A stretch of 21,383 nt of DNA from Dictyocoela muelleri (taxonomy: Eukaryota; Microsporidia), in assembly GCA_016256075.1 (NCBI GenBank), contig SDVU01000093.1, positions 1-21,383 on the forward strand. The letters run 5' to 3'. The notes under the pieces were generated by a model. That model was not told the DNA's origin and did no database searches. It worked only from the letters and a program-made list of their open reading frames with translations. The position numbers were made by a program, and so were the translations under genes. Below are positions 1 through 9,369 of this stretch, in pieces. How positions within the stretch are numbered: the stretch's first letter is position 1; every line of letters begins with the position of its first letter.

Positions 1-209
1 GTCACTCTAATAAAAACCTAATATCCAACTTTTTTCATCGTCATATAAGAAAGATTTTGATAATAAATCTCAATAAATTTAAAAATAGCTTATTTATAAT
101 ATAAGTTAAATAATATACCAAATATATGTAATTTTCTATTTGCACGCGGGCCGCACAAAATATCTCGCGGGCCACTTTTGGCACGCGGGCCGCTATTTGC
201 CCACCCCTG
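1..209. mobile_element. Terminal part of a hAT-type DNA transposon, continuing off the left edge
   Basis: The segment ends in ccacccctg at 201-209, whose reverse complement CAGGGGTGGG is a classic hAT terminal inverted repeat. Just inside lie three GC-rich copies of the motif CGCGGGCC (about 145-193), standing out sharply from the AT-rich surroundings; such subterminal repeats are typical transposase-binding regions of hAT elements. The other terminus lies outside the window, so neither length nor target duplication can be confirmed; a duplication would use the 8 bases at 210-217 (atctaatg). No transposase coding is recognisable in bases 1-140, so this may be a non-autonomous copy. The hAT call rests on terminus sequence alone. 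Confidence 0.6.
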
Positions 210-1580
210 ATCTAATGCATCTTTTAACACAATTTTTTTCTTTTAATATTAAAATATGACCAAAAACCCTTAATATTTTTTTGTATGTATACAATCAAGT
301 GCTACAAAAAAAATAATGATTTATAAACTTATGTTGTAAAGTAATTTTTTGACATTAATCATTAATTTAATTTCATTATTGTGACATTTGATAAATTATA
401 AAATAGGTTAAGTGGCTTATAATTAATGTTGACCATTAAAGAGTAAATGTAATGAAAATACGCTTAAATTTCTAATGTTTAAATTTTAAATTTACCTAAA
501 TTGACAAAAGTTACAAGAGCGGCGGTGTTTAGCATTGTAAATTTATAATTTTTGAAAAAAAGTGTCGTCAAATTTTAAACATCTTTTTGTGGCTGGTAAC
601 ATTTTAAGACTTATTAATAATTAAATCATGTCATCACAATTTAAAAATATTTTTTCCATTATTTTTAAATTAATATGGGCCTTTAATTAAATTTTAAAAT
701 ATTGCTTTTGTTTTTAAAGATGGCTACCATGAGGTAGACATCTTTCTAACAAGCACGGATTCTTCTATGTATTTAAATATTTCATATGTTAAGGTAAAGT
801 TGTAGTAAAGGTTTTAAAAAGTGATATCTCACTAGATATAAATCTTTAAAAGATACATTGTCAAAGAAAATTAAAAATACAAGACATTGATTCTAAATAG
901 GAAATCGTGAAAATTAAAACTTACGATTATGAAGTTTATCTTTTAAGTATATTAATTAGTCAAAGTTTGACAGAATTTTAATATTTTTTACAGATGCTAA
1001 TTTAAATATCTTGAATAGATCAAATATTTTCGTTGAAGATGGTATCTTTATACGTATTCAGAAAATTTCGTACAATCATATATTATTAATGAATTTTCGT
1101 TAAAAAACGATTTTTCTTATCTATTTGTTCTTAGAACGAAAAAAAAATCTACTTATAAGTTTTTCAGTGGATCAAAGAAAATAGCCGAATGACTAAAAAC
1201 AATATTATTTATAAAATGCGGAAAAAAATGATTTTAATGAAAATTTATTAATGAGAGAGATTATGTACATGATTAACGTAAAAATAAAAATTTAAAAGTT
1301 ATAGTAAATAACTATAATTTTTATTAAGTGATTAATTTTCGACAATTAATTCATAGCATAAAAAGATTCATATTATTAAATATTCTTTGAATATTTAAAT
1401 TTTTCTTAATATTCCCAATTGAAACATTAAAAAAATTTGTCAAAAATCGGGTTGCCGTAAATAAGATTATTGAGCTTATGATGTATTGAAATATGATTTA
1501 TTACGTTAGGGAGAAGTTCACCCTAGACGCATTTTCGCTTTACGATTTTTTTTATTTTCATACCATTATGGTTTTCACAA
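210..1580. other. AT-rich intergenic stretch with no recognisable gene
   Basis: Nothing here can be named. One short open stretch on the plus strand (698-805) has coding-like composition, reading from NIAFVFKDGYHEVDIF to a stop, and the following ~600 bases hold several 20-40 codon fragments with mixed amino-acid composition. It could be a thoroughly decayed gene, but no family is recognised. A GC-containing island (caccctagacgcattttcgc, about 1518-1537) stands alone. Confidence 0.3.
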
Positions 1581-1885
1581 AATCAAACAAAATTTGTCTC
1601 TAAAAAATTTTAGTTGATATGTTTAATTTTTACATAAGGTATGAATGATATGTTGGTAATGTAAGTATGTAAATCTATCTAAAGGTTATGCCCAGGAAAT
1701 TTAGTGTAGATAAAAATTCCTAATGCGAATTTTCTCATATGTACATTTAATGATAATAAAATATAAATAAATTATTTAATATTCTGTAATTTATTTCATT
1801 AATAATGAAATTTATAAAATTTAATTTCAGAATGTCTTTTAATGAATTTCAGTTAATTTTTTAGAGACAAATGTTTTCGAGACTT
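1580..1885. mobile_element. Possible small inverted-repeat element (MITE-like)
   Basis: A perfect 18-bp inverted repeat, atttgtctctaaaaaatt at 1592-1609 and its exact complement at 1855-1872, brackets about 245 bp of AT-rich sequence. Similarity weakens but continues a few bases outward (aaaacatttg against aaaaatttg). Element edges and target duplication are not clear. It abuts the integrase transposon that begins at 1900. It could be a short MITE or a coincidence made likelier by base composition, though the CTCT core argues against pure chance. Confidence 0.4.
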
Positions 1886-1890
1886 TTAAT

Positions 1891-1899
1891 AAGCATTTT
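1891..1899 (+). repeat. Apparent target duplication, left copy (aagcatttt)
   Basis: The nonamer aagcatttt at 1891-1899 is repeated at 3587-3595, immediately outside the opposite terminus of the long-TIR element. An exact 9-base match at both edges supports a single insertion event. Confidence 0.6.
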
Positions 1900-3586
1900 T
1901 TGGTGGGGGAACACATTTGGTTAAAAACACACATTTAATTTATTTATAAATTTTCATAAAAAAAAATTTTATTTTATTTTGATATAGATTTGGTGGGGCC
2001 AAAAACACACAAATAAATTATATTATATAAAATCAATTTTTGTAAACATTTTTAAAAGAGACAAAAACACACAGAAATTGTAAATAAACAGATCAAGATA
2101 ATAATCATAAAAAATTCATAAAAATAAAATTTTTTATTTATCTTATTTATTCTTTTAATTTTAACTCACAATCTCTAGCCATTATCACTTCCTATTAACA
2201 ACAAATATTCCTTCATTTCAAGAACATGATGAACTGTCTCACAAAAATCACAGTCGAATGTGTTCTTTCTCGTTTTTGCATTTTTTATCATAATCTTTAA
2301 AACCATACTTGGTCTCCCATATTAAAAAAGAGAAATTTATTTTCCTATTTGTATATGTTTTCGACATTTTTTCGTATTTAGCATTAACTCAAGTCGGTGC
2401 AAAATTTGAAATCCTATTTGTCGCTATGGTTATAATTCTAAATCCCTCAAAGGGTGCATGGAAAGTTGAACTATGAACAGGATTATTATATTGATATACT
2501 ACGTCTCTTAGTACATCAATCCATCTTTTTTCTTTGCCAAAAAGACATTTCGAAAGTATTCGTTTTAATGTTCCATTAAATCGTTCAATTTGACCTTGAG
2601 ATTTAGGATATCTAGGCCTTCCTTTGACATGCATCATTTTATTTTTTTTATCGTATCGCCGAAATAAGAATTACAGCTTTCCTTACAATTATAAGTGTGT
2701 ATTTTCTCTCACCTGCCCTCATTCGAGCATAAATAATCCAATTTGTCAGCTACTCTTTGTCAATCTTTATTATAAAGAGAAAAACAAAATGCAAATTTTG
2801 AGTAACTATCAATACATGTCAATATGTATTTATACCCATCATTTATATCGGAATATTTTTTAAGATATATGATGTCCATAATAATCGCTCATGAATTTTT
2901 TAGGCTGAAATGTATTTCAGGTTTTCTTTTGTGTCAAAAAAAACTTGCATACTGCAAGCTTCGCATTTTTTACGTATTCCCTGACGTTATTTCTCTTTAT
3001 CCCAAAATATTCCTTGGAAATTTTAACAAACAGTTTTTTGGCGCAAATATAAGGAGGTAAATGTTCGTTATTTATAATGATGCCGATTTTAGATTTTTCT
3101 CATTGACCTATGAAAGTTTTATACACATCATCGTCAAATATTTGCAATTCATCATCTTTGAATCTCATTCTGCTGCTTTTTAAAATGAAGTTCCTTTTTT
3201 TTTCCAGCCGCTTAAATCTCGCGGTAAAATCACATTTTTTAAATTCCGTTTTTCTTGTCTATTACTTATGTTAATTTTTTTAGCCATAGGGTAGTACAAA
3301 TCTAAAATTTAAAAATTTCATGTATATCAAAGAAATTCTAATTACAATTTTCGCGTATTTTTAGCCATTTTAAAATTGCTGATAAAAATTGTTTTTTATA
3401 TCTACAATTTTTGTGTGTTTTTGGCTTTTTTAAAAATGCTTATCAAAAATTAATTTTATATAATATAATTTATTTATGTGATTTTGCCCCCCCACCAAAT
3501 CTATATCAAAATAAAATAAATTTTTTCATGAAAACCATAATAAATTAAATGTGTGTTTTGAGCAAAATGTGTTTTTGGCACCCGAC
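1900..3586 (-). mobile_element. DNA transposon with ~185-bp TIRs carrying a GIN/KRBA2-like integrase
   Basis: The left end (1900-2080) and the reverse complement of the right end (3405-3586) align over their whole length, sharing blocks such as AACACACATTTAATTTATT and TTTTGATATAGATTTGGTGG. The outer ends read approximately (G/T)T(C/G)GGTG..., with repeated AAAAACACAC motifs inside each TIR. The right TIR has an extra degenerate ~60-bp tandem unit on its inner side (3343-3400 beside 3405-3462). The interior encodes one decayed integrase on the minus strand. Flanking 9-bp repeats (aagcatttt) are seen. Retroviral-type integrase plus TIRs suggests a Ginger/GIN relative, but 9 bp is more usual for MULE insertions and known Ginger elements make about 4 bp. 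Confidence 0.75.
2389..3287 (-). pseudogene. Decayed integrase (GIN/KRBA2-like, rve-type catalytic core)
   Basis: A minus-strand reading begins at an ATG at 3287 (MAKKINISNRQEK) just inside the right TIR. In order it shows an HHCC-like zinc-binding stretch (NEHLPPYICAK ... YFGIKRNNVREYV, with the Cys pair after it, about 2935-3065), a core segment (YILTCIDSYSKFAF, about 2790-2835) and a well-preserved C-terminal core (HVKGRPRYPKSQGQIERFNG, about 2575-2630), where the Glu of QGQIERFN would be the catalytic glutamate. These are hallmarks of the retroviral/gypsy integrase fold as found in GIN and KRBA2-like proteins. The reading is broken in several places and the central catalytic Asp region is poorly preserved. 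No gag, protease or reverse transcriptase is present, so the gene is best read as the transposase of the surrounding TIR element. Function is surely lost. Confidence 0.7.
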
Positions 3587-3595
3587 AAGCATTTT
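3587..3595 (+). repeat. Apparent target duplication, right copy (aagcatttt)
   Basis: Exact match to 1891-1899, adjoining the right terminus (gcacccgac) of the long-TIR element. Confidence 0.6.
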
Positions 3596-4008
3596 AAAGT
3601 TTTTAAATATTAAATAAACATCTTTATAAAAGACATATTAATGTAAATAAAACAATACTCAACGAATTAGAAGATGTTTAAATTATTATCTTATTGAATA
3701 AAATTACGTAAAAATAGTTAAAAAATAAAAAATTTAAAATTTAAACGCTAATTGTAAAAAATACTGTCATGCGCATGTCATTTAGTTTTTTAAAATGTGT
3801 TTTACATCACATAATTTGAATATTATTAATAAATAAATTATTTTTATGTGTTAATTTACTTTATTCTAATTATTTCTAATTTATAGGCGAATATTCGCTT
3901 AGGACGAATATTCGCACAGCCGATTTATTAAAATTTTTAGACTGGATAGTTTTTTCTCCTCAAGGCTAAAAAAACGTCTCATTTATTTATTTAAAAAATT
4001 GTACCCTT
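3596..4008. other. AT-rich spacer with a doubled palindrome
   Basis: No gene is seen. The only striking part is two palindromes close together at 3887-3915: gcgaatattcgc (3887-3898) and cgaatattcg (3905-3914), separated by ttagga. They lie about 95 bp upstream of the Merlin-1 start and may belong to its 5' end or regulatory region; no matching terminal repeat was found downstream of Merlin-1. Confidence 0.35.
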
Positions 4009-4155
4009 ATGATTGAAATTAATTTAGAGTTTTTAAACAATTTAACTGATATTCGTAAGATTATTATTTTCTTGAGAGACAACGGCGATATTCGATCTTA
4101 CCTGTACGAAGAAATCTGCGATAGACTGCTTTAAGAGGTGAAATATAAGTGTAAC
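4009..4155 (+). pseudogene. Merlin-1 segment 1: N-terminus
   Basis: Starts at ATG 4009 (MIEINLEFLNNLTDIRK) and runs to the gypsy insertion site. It ends at KYKCN, in the Cys-rich domain whose remaining cysteines lie after 8704. One in-frame stop sits a few codons before the insertion site. Confidence 0.75.
4151..4155 (+). repeat. LTR element target duplication, left (gtaac)
   Basis: The pentamer gtaac at 4151-4155 recurs at 8699-8703 directly after the 3' LTR. A 5-bp duplication is the normal length for Ty3/gypsy integration. Confidence 0.85.
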
Positions 4156-4411
4156 TGTGGTATTCAGTAGTGAAACCACAAGTAATTGCTTGGTAATTAT
4201 AACATAGGAATTGTGTTTGATAATTTTAATTCCGGTGTCAAAAATGACAATAAAAAAAATTGATCAAAAATGCTTAAAAATTGTTTTATTTGAGACCCCA
4301 TCCACGAAACGAGACGATGGAGAAGAAACGATAATAATTCAATAAATAACCTTTGCAAATCTTTTATTTTGTACTATTTAACTTATGATACGCCAAGAGA
4401 TGGACGTCTCA
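4156..4411 (+). repeat. 5' LTR of the Ty3/gypsy element
   Basis: Begins tgtggtatt and ends tggacgtctca; aligns end to end with 8442-8698 at roughly 90% by eye. It contains the AT-rich block gacaataaaaaaaattgatc and a cttttatttt stretch near the 3' side. Confidence 0.9.
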
Positions 4412-4499
4412 AGTTGAGCTCAACGAGGCACATACAACATCTAAGAGAAGAATTATTGAGCGAAGAAACAAACAGTATGGTAATAGCAAAAGTAGACGA

Positions 4500-5250
4500 C
4501 AAATATTAAGTTGCACATTTTGAATACAGAAACGATATATCCGGACTAAGAGTACAGCATAAACTAAACTTGCTAACATCCATTGAACAGCAAGACTTGA
4601 TTACATGGAAGATTTTGTTCAGTGAAGTATCTCGTATCTGCAAGTGGTCCGAAGAAATAAGACTAGAGGTGTTAACCCAAATAGTAGACCTGAGTATACA
4701 ACACCGAATAGGTATATCAGCGAATACCTCAGAAATGCTTGATAAAATAATGAAGTTGAAGTACAATTCGAATAGTGCATATGAGTATCAAACCCGTCTA
4801 ATGTCAATACGTCAAACAGATTTTTACACGATCACGCTTATGTAAGCGAAATTGAAAATTTGTGTATGAAAATTGGATTTTGTCTTGACTGGAATGAACA
4901 AATGATCAGCGTTAAAGTGGAAGAAACCTTTTTTGCCGGGCTTCATGAGAAAGTAAAGTTTGAATTAGTGAGATACAACAACGAAAGCTTTCCCTACTGT
5001 TACAAAATTTTGGCAGATATGGATTCTTTATGCATGATCAAGTAAATCGAATATCAAGAGAAATTGAACTCAGAGTTTCAGGATATCTTCGTTCATATGC
5101 GACCACTGGAAAAATAGGAAATGAATGTACAAAAAAAATATACCGAGCGAGCGAAGAAAAAATTACAAAAATCACGTGAGTAAATATTGCAGATTTAAAA
5201 AGTCTTCATCGCATTCAAATGAAGAATGCAGGAGAAAACGCGATGGCCAA
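4500..5250 (+). pseudogene. Gag-like region of the Ty3/gypsy fossil
   Basis: The region after the 5' LTR encodes helical, charged sequence without enzyme motifs (for example EVSRICKWSEEIRLEVLTQI in the 4600s), followed at about 5180-5240 by a Cys/His-containing stretch (YCRFKKSSSHSNEECRRK) resembling a gag zinc knuckle of CCHC type. Position and knuckle fit a gypsy gag. It is a broken fossil. Confidence 0.6.
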
Positions 5251-5279
5251 AAACATGACAATGAAAATAAAACATACGC

Positions 5280-5440
5280 CCTACGAGAACCACGTACAAA
5301 ACCGAGAATCATAGAAATACCAATTAATATAAGGGATAAGACATTTAATGCTATGATCGACACAGGCTCCGCAGAAAACTACATCCCGGAAAATATTTCA
5401 GTCGATAATTTTATTGAGAAACACAGCTTGTAAAAATCAC
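5280..5440 (+). pseudogene. Aspartic protease remnant of the Ty3/gypsy fossil
   Basis: The motif AMIDTGSAENYIPENI, with DTGS at 5359-5370, is the active-site signature of retroviral-type aspartic proteases, preceded by the strand IEIPINIRDKTFN. It lies between gag-like and reverse transcriptase regions as expected. Fossil. Confidence 0.75.
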
Positions 5441-5879
5441 AAATAGTAGAAGTAGCTAATGGATCAACAATAACCCTTCATGAATATGTTGACCTCAGTT
5501 TCACATTAGCAAATGATAAAAATATCCTATACAAAAGTAAATTCCTATTGCTTCCAAATCCAAATAATACCCTCATCTTGGGAATGAGATTCCTTTCTGA
5601 GAATGACGCCATATTGAACCTAAAAGAAAGATTTGTAAATATAGACGGTATCGAATACAAAATAAGCCAAAGAACTCATACTAATAACCTATTCGATACC
5701 GAAATAGTAAATAAAACAAAAATATTCGCAGTTAAGGATGATATAAAAAATCTCATTGATAAGGCAAAAGCAATAAACCCAATACTAGGACACATAAGGT
5801 TATTGAAACATCACATTTATTTAAATTCTCCATTTATACAAAGGCGAAAAGATTTCACGTTCCCGTCGCAATACAGTCC

Positions 5880-6480
5880 GAAGTTAGAAAACACCTCACA
5901 ACTTTAATCAAACAAGATATAATTGAAGAAAGAAATTCCGATTTGATATCACCTTCGTTCATAATTAAAAAGAAAAACGGAAAATTGAGGCTGGTAGTAG
6001 ACTAGCGGCATTTAAACTCAATTACAAAGAAAGTTCATCAGATTACACCTAGCATTTATGAAATACTTGCCCGGTTTAAGTGATCAAAAATAATTTCTCT
6101 TATAGACCAGAACCAAGGATACTATCAGATTTATATAGACGAAAATGACGTATCCAAAACAGGCTTTGCTATTTTAAACCGCAGTTTTGTATTTTAAAGA
6201 ATGCCTTCGGGCTCTCAAACGCCCCGGCAACCTTTCAAAAGGCTATGAATTAAATTTTTGAGAACATATAAGGCGTCTTGATTTACATGGATGATATACT
6301 GTTATTTTCGAAAAATATCTATAATCACAAATCTCTATTGATAAAGGTATTTGCTAAACTACACAAAAACAACATATCGGGTAATTTCGATAAATGCATT
6401 TTTGCTAGGGAAGAGGTACAATTTCTTGGAATTATTGTAAACGAAAAAAGAATAACTCCAATATTATCAAAGTTGTAAAA
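5880..6480 (+). pseudogene. Reverse transcriptase remnant of the Ty3/gypsy fossil
   Basis: Recognisable motifs in order include the finger region (SFIIKKKNGKLRLVV, about 5958-6002) and the active site YMDDILLFSKN with YMDD at 6284-6295, then HKNNISGNFDKCIFAREEVQFLG in two adjoining motif stretches. All are typical of Ty3/gypsy reverse transcriptase. The foldback MITE at 6539-6832 lies just downstream, in the connection region. Fossil with several breaks. Confidence 0.85.
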
Positions 6481-6530
6481 CTATAAAGACATAAAAACTT
6501 CAACAAAAAAACAATTACAAAAGATATTAG

Positions 6531-6538
6531 GTTTTATC
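6531..6538 (+). repeat. MITE target duplication, left (gttttatc)
   Basis: The octamer gttttatc at 6531-6538 recurs exactly at 6833-6840 on the other side of the foldback MITE. Confidence 0.85.
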
Positions 6539-6832
6539 GGTTCTACAACGGTTTAGTCTAACCCTAAAGTCATATTGAGAAGAGAAACGACAATATTGAA
6601 ACATAAGCGAAATTTAATGGCAATTAAAAATCCTGGAGCCCTTTTTTATAATCTTATATTTTTATATCAAATTAGGAAATTCGCGGTGCTATTTACTATT
6701 TCGGAAATAAAAATATGAGATTATGTAAAAGGGTCTAGGATTATTAAATGCCATTAAATTTTGCTTATGTTTCAATATCGTCGTTTCTCTTCTCAATATG
6801 ACTTTAGGGTTAGACTAAACCGGGTGAGAACC
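6539..6832. mobile_element. 294-bp foldback MITE (GGTT family) inserted in the Ty3/gypsy element
   Basis: Nearly the whole element is an inverted repeat: it opens GGTTCTACAACGGTTTAGTC and closes with the complement of GGTTCTCACCCGGTTTAGTC. Arms pair through agtcatattgagaagagaaa and further inward, around a short central region near 6685. It has no coding capacity. An exact 8-bp target duplication (gttttatc) flanks it. GGTT- ends plus 8-bp duplications match the habits of Merlin elements and resemble the ends of Merlin-2 in this window, so a Merlin transposase is a plausible mobiliser (inference). Relatives are at 12266-12601 and at the edges of the compound element 14005-16051. Confidence 0.88.
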
Positions 6833-6840
6833 GTTTTATC
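6833..6840 (+). repeat. MITE target duplication, right (gttttatc)
   Basis: Exact repeat of 6531-6538 adjoining the right end (ggtgagaacc) of the foldback MITE. Confidence 0.85.
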
Positions 6841-6984
6841 AATTGGTTTCGCCCGTTTATTAAAGATATATCACTTGATACTGCTGCACTTTATGAAAAA
6901 CTGAAAGGTAAAGGAAGTAAAATTGTATGGGAGGAAAGTGATGCACAAAAGTTAAATGAAATTTTAAATAAAATTAGGCATATA

Positions 6985-7200
6985 ATATTATTAAACCATA
7001 ATGATTTGATTAAGGAGTTTACATTACGATGTGATGTGTCGGATGTTGGAATAGGATCAGTATTGTATAAAGATGGTAAAATTATAGGTTATTTCAGTAA
7101 AAAATACAATCTACAGGAATCAAATTATACCACGACAGAAAAGGAACTTTTTGCAATTTTAAAATCACTCGAACACTTTAAACATTTGATATAAAACAAA
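6985..7200 (+). pseudogene. RNase H remnant of the Ty3/gypsy fossil
   Basis: The stretch reading FTLRCDVSDVGIGSVLYKDG, then IGYFSKKYNLQESNYTTTEK and ELFAILKSLEHFKH, shows the D..D.GIG opening and the NY.TTEKELFA motif of Ty3/gypsy RNase H. Fossil. Confidence 0.88.
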
Positions 7201-7343
7201 GCCACATATTGAAACAGACAATAAAAATCTGACATTTAATGGAGAATTAACAAAACGGATTCACAGATTGAAACTTTTAATCGAAGAGTATGACTATACA
7301 TTGAAACACTTCGACGAAAAAAAACAATACATAAGCTGATGCT

Positions 7344-8110
7344 TTGTCACGTCATTTATTTAAACTAACACCCAAACCAATCGACAGAAGCCTTTTACCT
7401 GAATTACCAAATAACTTTAAAAATAACTGCAATTATAAAGAATCAGACTTTTCTCATGATGAAGTAATGAAATTGGTAAAGTCTCTGCAATCATACTTAA
7501 TTCACCTAGGAATCTCGGTAATAGAACTGACATTATAAAGATATATGTCTAAAAAGGGATTGAGAAAGATCGTATCAAAGATATGCAATAATTGTCTCAT
7601 ATGCAAGACAGAAAAGATTGATAACGCAAATTACGGGATACCGAAAATTTTCTTTAAAACCCTTAAAGTGAAAGAAATAATTGCTGTGGATTTAAAAGGC
7701 TCTATATTAGCAAAATATTATCAAAATTATTCTCGAATGTCTGAATTTTATATTCTAGTAGTAGTAGATTTATACTCAAGATATAGTGAAATTGAAATTT
7801 TGAAAAAAATAGATTCAGTAACAATCTGTAGTTACCTAGAGAAAATATGTTTCAGACGTTTTAGTTCTCTTCTCAGGTTGCTTTCAGATAACGGACGTCA
7901 GTTCATATCTCAGAACTTTAAAAGACTTCTCGAAAAATATCATATTTCGCATGTCACATCGGCTCCATATAATCCAACAGAAAATAATCGTAGAAAGAAT
8001 TAATAAAGAAATCGGAGTAGTACTACGAATATCAAAAGAATCAACATTAAAAATTTTGAAGCAAAATATCTGGAAAAGACTGAATCTTACAGCTAACACC
8101 AACACTGGGT
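7344..8110 (+). pseudogene. Integrase remnant of the Ty3/gypsy fossil
   Basis: Contains the CC half of the zinc-binding domain (ICNNCLICKTEKID, about 7580), the core start (IIAVDLKGSI, about 7678), YILVVVDLYSRYSEIEIL (about 7750) and the second Asp motif LLSDNGRQFISQNF (about 7878), followed by SAPYNPTEN. These are typical of gypsy integrases. A region around 8250-8345 (GDKILIKN ... KWKGPYEI) matches the GPY/F-type C-terminal module. Fossil. Confidence 0.85.
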
Positions 8111-8430
8111 ACCCACCATGGGAGATATTTTATGAATAATCGATCTTCAATAATTACTAGATGCCCTTTAAGATCGACAAATATCAAATACAAGAAAAGG
8201 CCAAATATAAATGTGAAGAATATAAGAATTATGTGAATAAAAAAAGACGTGATATAAAATATGAAATAGGCGATAAAATTTTAATAAAGAATAACACCCA
8301 AAACAAAATCGAATCTAAATGGAAAGGGCCCTATGAGATAAAGTCAATATCCACAAGTGGAAATAACTTATTCGTCGAGATGGATAATAAAATTGTTCGT
8401 GTGTCAATAAAAAACTGCAGAAATATAGGT

Positions 8431-8441
8431 AGAGGGGAAAA
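8431..8441 (+). other. Polypurine tract of the Ty3/gypsy element
   Basis: The purine run agaggggaaaa directly precedes the TG of the 3' LTR at 8442, the usual position of the plus-strand priming tract. Confidence 0.8.
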
Positions 8442-8698
8442 TGTGGTATTACGTAGTGGAACCACAAGTAATTGGTTTGTGAATTCTAACATAGGAATTG
8501 AGTTTGATAATTTTAATCCCAGTGTCAAAAATTACAATAAAAAAAATTAATCAAAAATGCTTAAAAATTGTTTTATTCGAGACTCCATGCACGAAGCGAA
8601 ACGATGGAGAAGAAACGATAACAATTCAATAAATAACTTTTGCAAATCTTTTATTGTAAACTATTTAACTTATTATACGCCAATAGATGGACGTCTCA
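8442..8698 (+). repeat. 3' LTR of the Ty3/gypsy element
   Basis: Begins tgtggtatt and ends tggacgtctca, matching 4156-4411, followed by the duplicated gtaac. Apparent open frames over this LTR run out of the element and are not separate genes. Confidence 0.9.
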
Positions 8699-8703
8699 GT
8701 AAC
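8699..8703 (+). repeat. LTR element target duplication, right (gtaac)
   Basis: Exact repeat of 4151-4155; after it the Merlin-1 reading resumes. Confidence 0.85.
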
Positions 8704-9251
8704 AAATATGGATACGCATTCAAATGTAATTTTCCAAGATGTGAGGCATATCAGAAGTATGTTTATAAAAGAAAAATAGATTTTTAGATTATTTTAGTAT
8801 CGAATTGAAAAAAATAATAATTTTAATTGCATATAGCTGGTTTAAAAGTGATAACATAAACGAAGAAATAAGAGAATACAATCTTTCTGAGATACAATCA
8901 GCAAAGTTTATAGCAAATTAAGAGAAAAGACGAATTTATATTTTGAAAAAAATGATTATAAATTAGGCTGGAATAATATTATCTGTCAAATAGACGAGTC
9001 TATGTTCAGATACAAGCAAAAATATCAAGTGTGATGAAATAGTGCTGAATATACATGGGTCTTTGGCATTGCTGATAAATCAGTAAAAGTTGTAAAATAT
9101 TATGTTGAACGTGTTCGTGATAGAAGAAGGAGGTTTCTATTTTATATTATTAACAGAGTAGTGAGGGAGGGTTTGATAATATGGTCAGATGAATGGCGTT
9201 GATATAATAACCTTAATACGGGTTTTATTTTCCATGATACGGTTAACGACC
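8704..9251 (+). pseudogene. Merlin-1 segment 2: zinc-ribbon end and first two catalytic residues
   Basis: Resumes with KYGYAFKCNFPRCEAYQKYV, completing the Cys-rich domain begun before the LTR element. It continues to WNNIICQIDESMFRYKQKYQ (IDES at 8990-9001, first catalytic Asp), EYTWVFGIADKS, and EGLIIWSDEWR (SDEW at 9185-9196, second Asp), then GFIFHDTVND, the family's tVNh motif, where Merlin-2 begins. Several internal stops and a frame change are present. Confidence 0.85.
9244..9251 (+). repeat. Merlin-2 target duplication, left (taacgacc)
   Basis: The octamer taacgacc at 9244-9251 is repeated exactly at 10681-10688. Merlin elements are known for 8-9 bp duplications. Confidence 0.85.
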
Positions 9252-9369
9252 AATTTGAAAAACACTTAATACCCCCAGCTAAAAAAAATATTTTTAACCC
9301 TTTCTAAATGATAAAAAATCATGAAATTGAATTTTTAATAAAATCAAAATTAATAAAAACTGATAAAAT

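Larger units (their letters stand above)
4156..8698 (+). mobile_element. Ty3/gypsy LTR retrotransposon, full-length but broken fossil
   Basis: A complete-length element of 4,543 bp (including a 294-bp later insertion), bounded by two ~256-bp LTRs that begin TGTGG and end TCTCA, with 5-bp target duplications gtaac. Internal parts in order are gag-like, protease, reverse transcriptase, RNase H and integrase, the order of Ty3/gypsy elements. A purine-rich tract precedes the 3' LTR. No primer-binding site was recognised after the 5' LTR. The LTRs differ at very roughly one base in ten, so insertion was not recent. The coding part carries roughly ten breaks and is a fossil. It sits inside the Merlin-1 transposase gene, so it is younger than Merlin-1, and a foldback MITE inserted into it later. 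Confidence 0.93.

Noticed and set aside
698-805. Short coding-like frame (DGYHEVDIFLTSTDSSMY)
   Set aside because: Only 36 codons, no start codon at the head, no family recognised; kept only as a note in the spacer.
2624-3060. Two plus-strand ORFs of about 80 codons
   Set aside because: They lie antisense to the decayed integrase and have no recognisable product.
4412-4432. Primer-binding site after the 5' LTR
   Set aside because: agttgagctcaacgaggc does not match any tRNA 3' end that I recognise; it is itself a small palindrome.
8161-8787. Open frames of 129 and 76 codons read as independent small genes
   Set aside because: They are the tail of the gypsy fossil, its LTR, and the resumed Merlin-1 segment.
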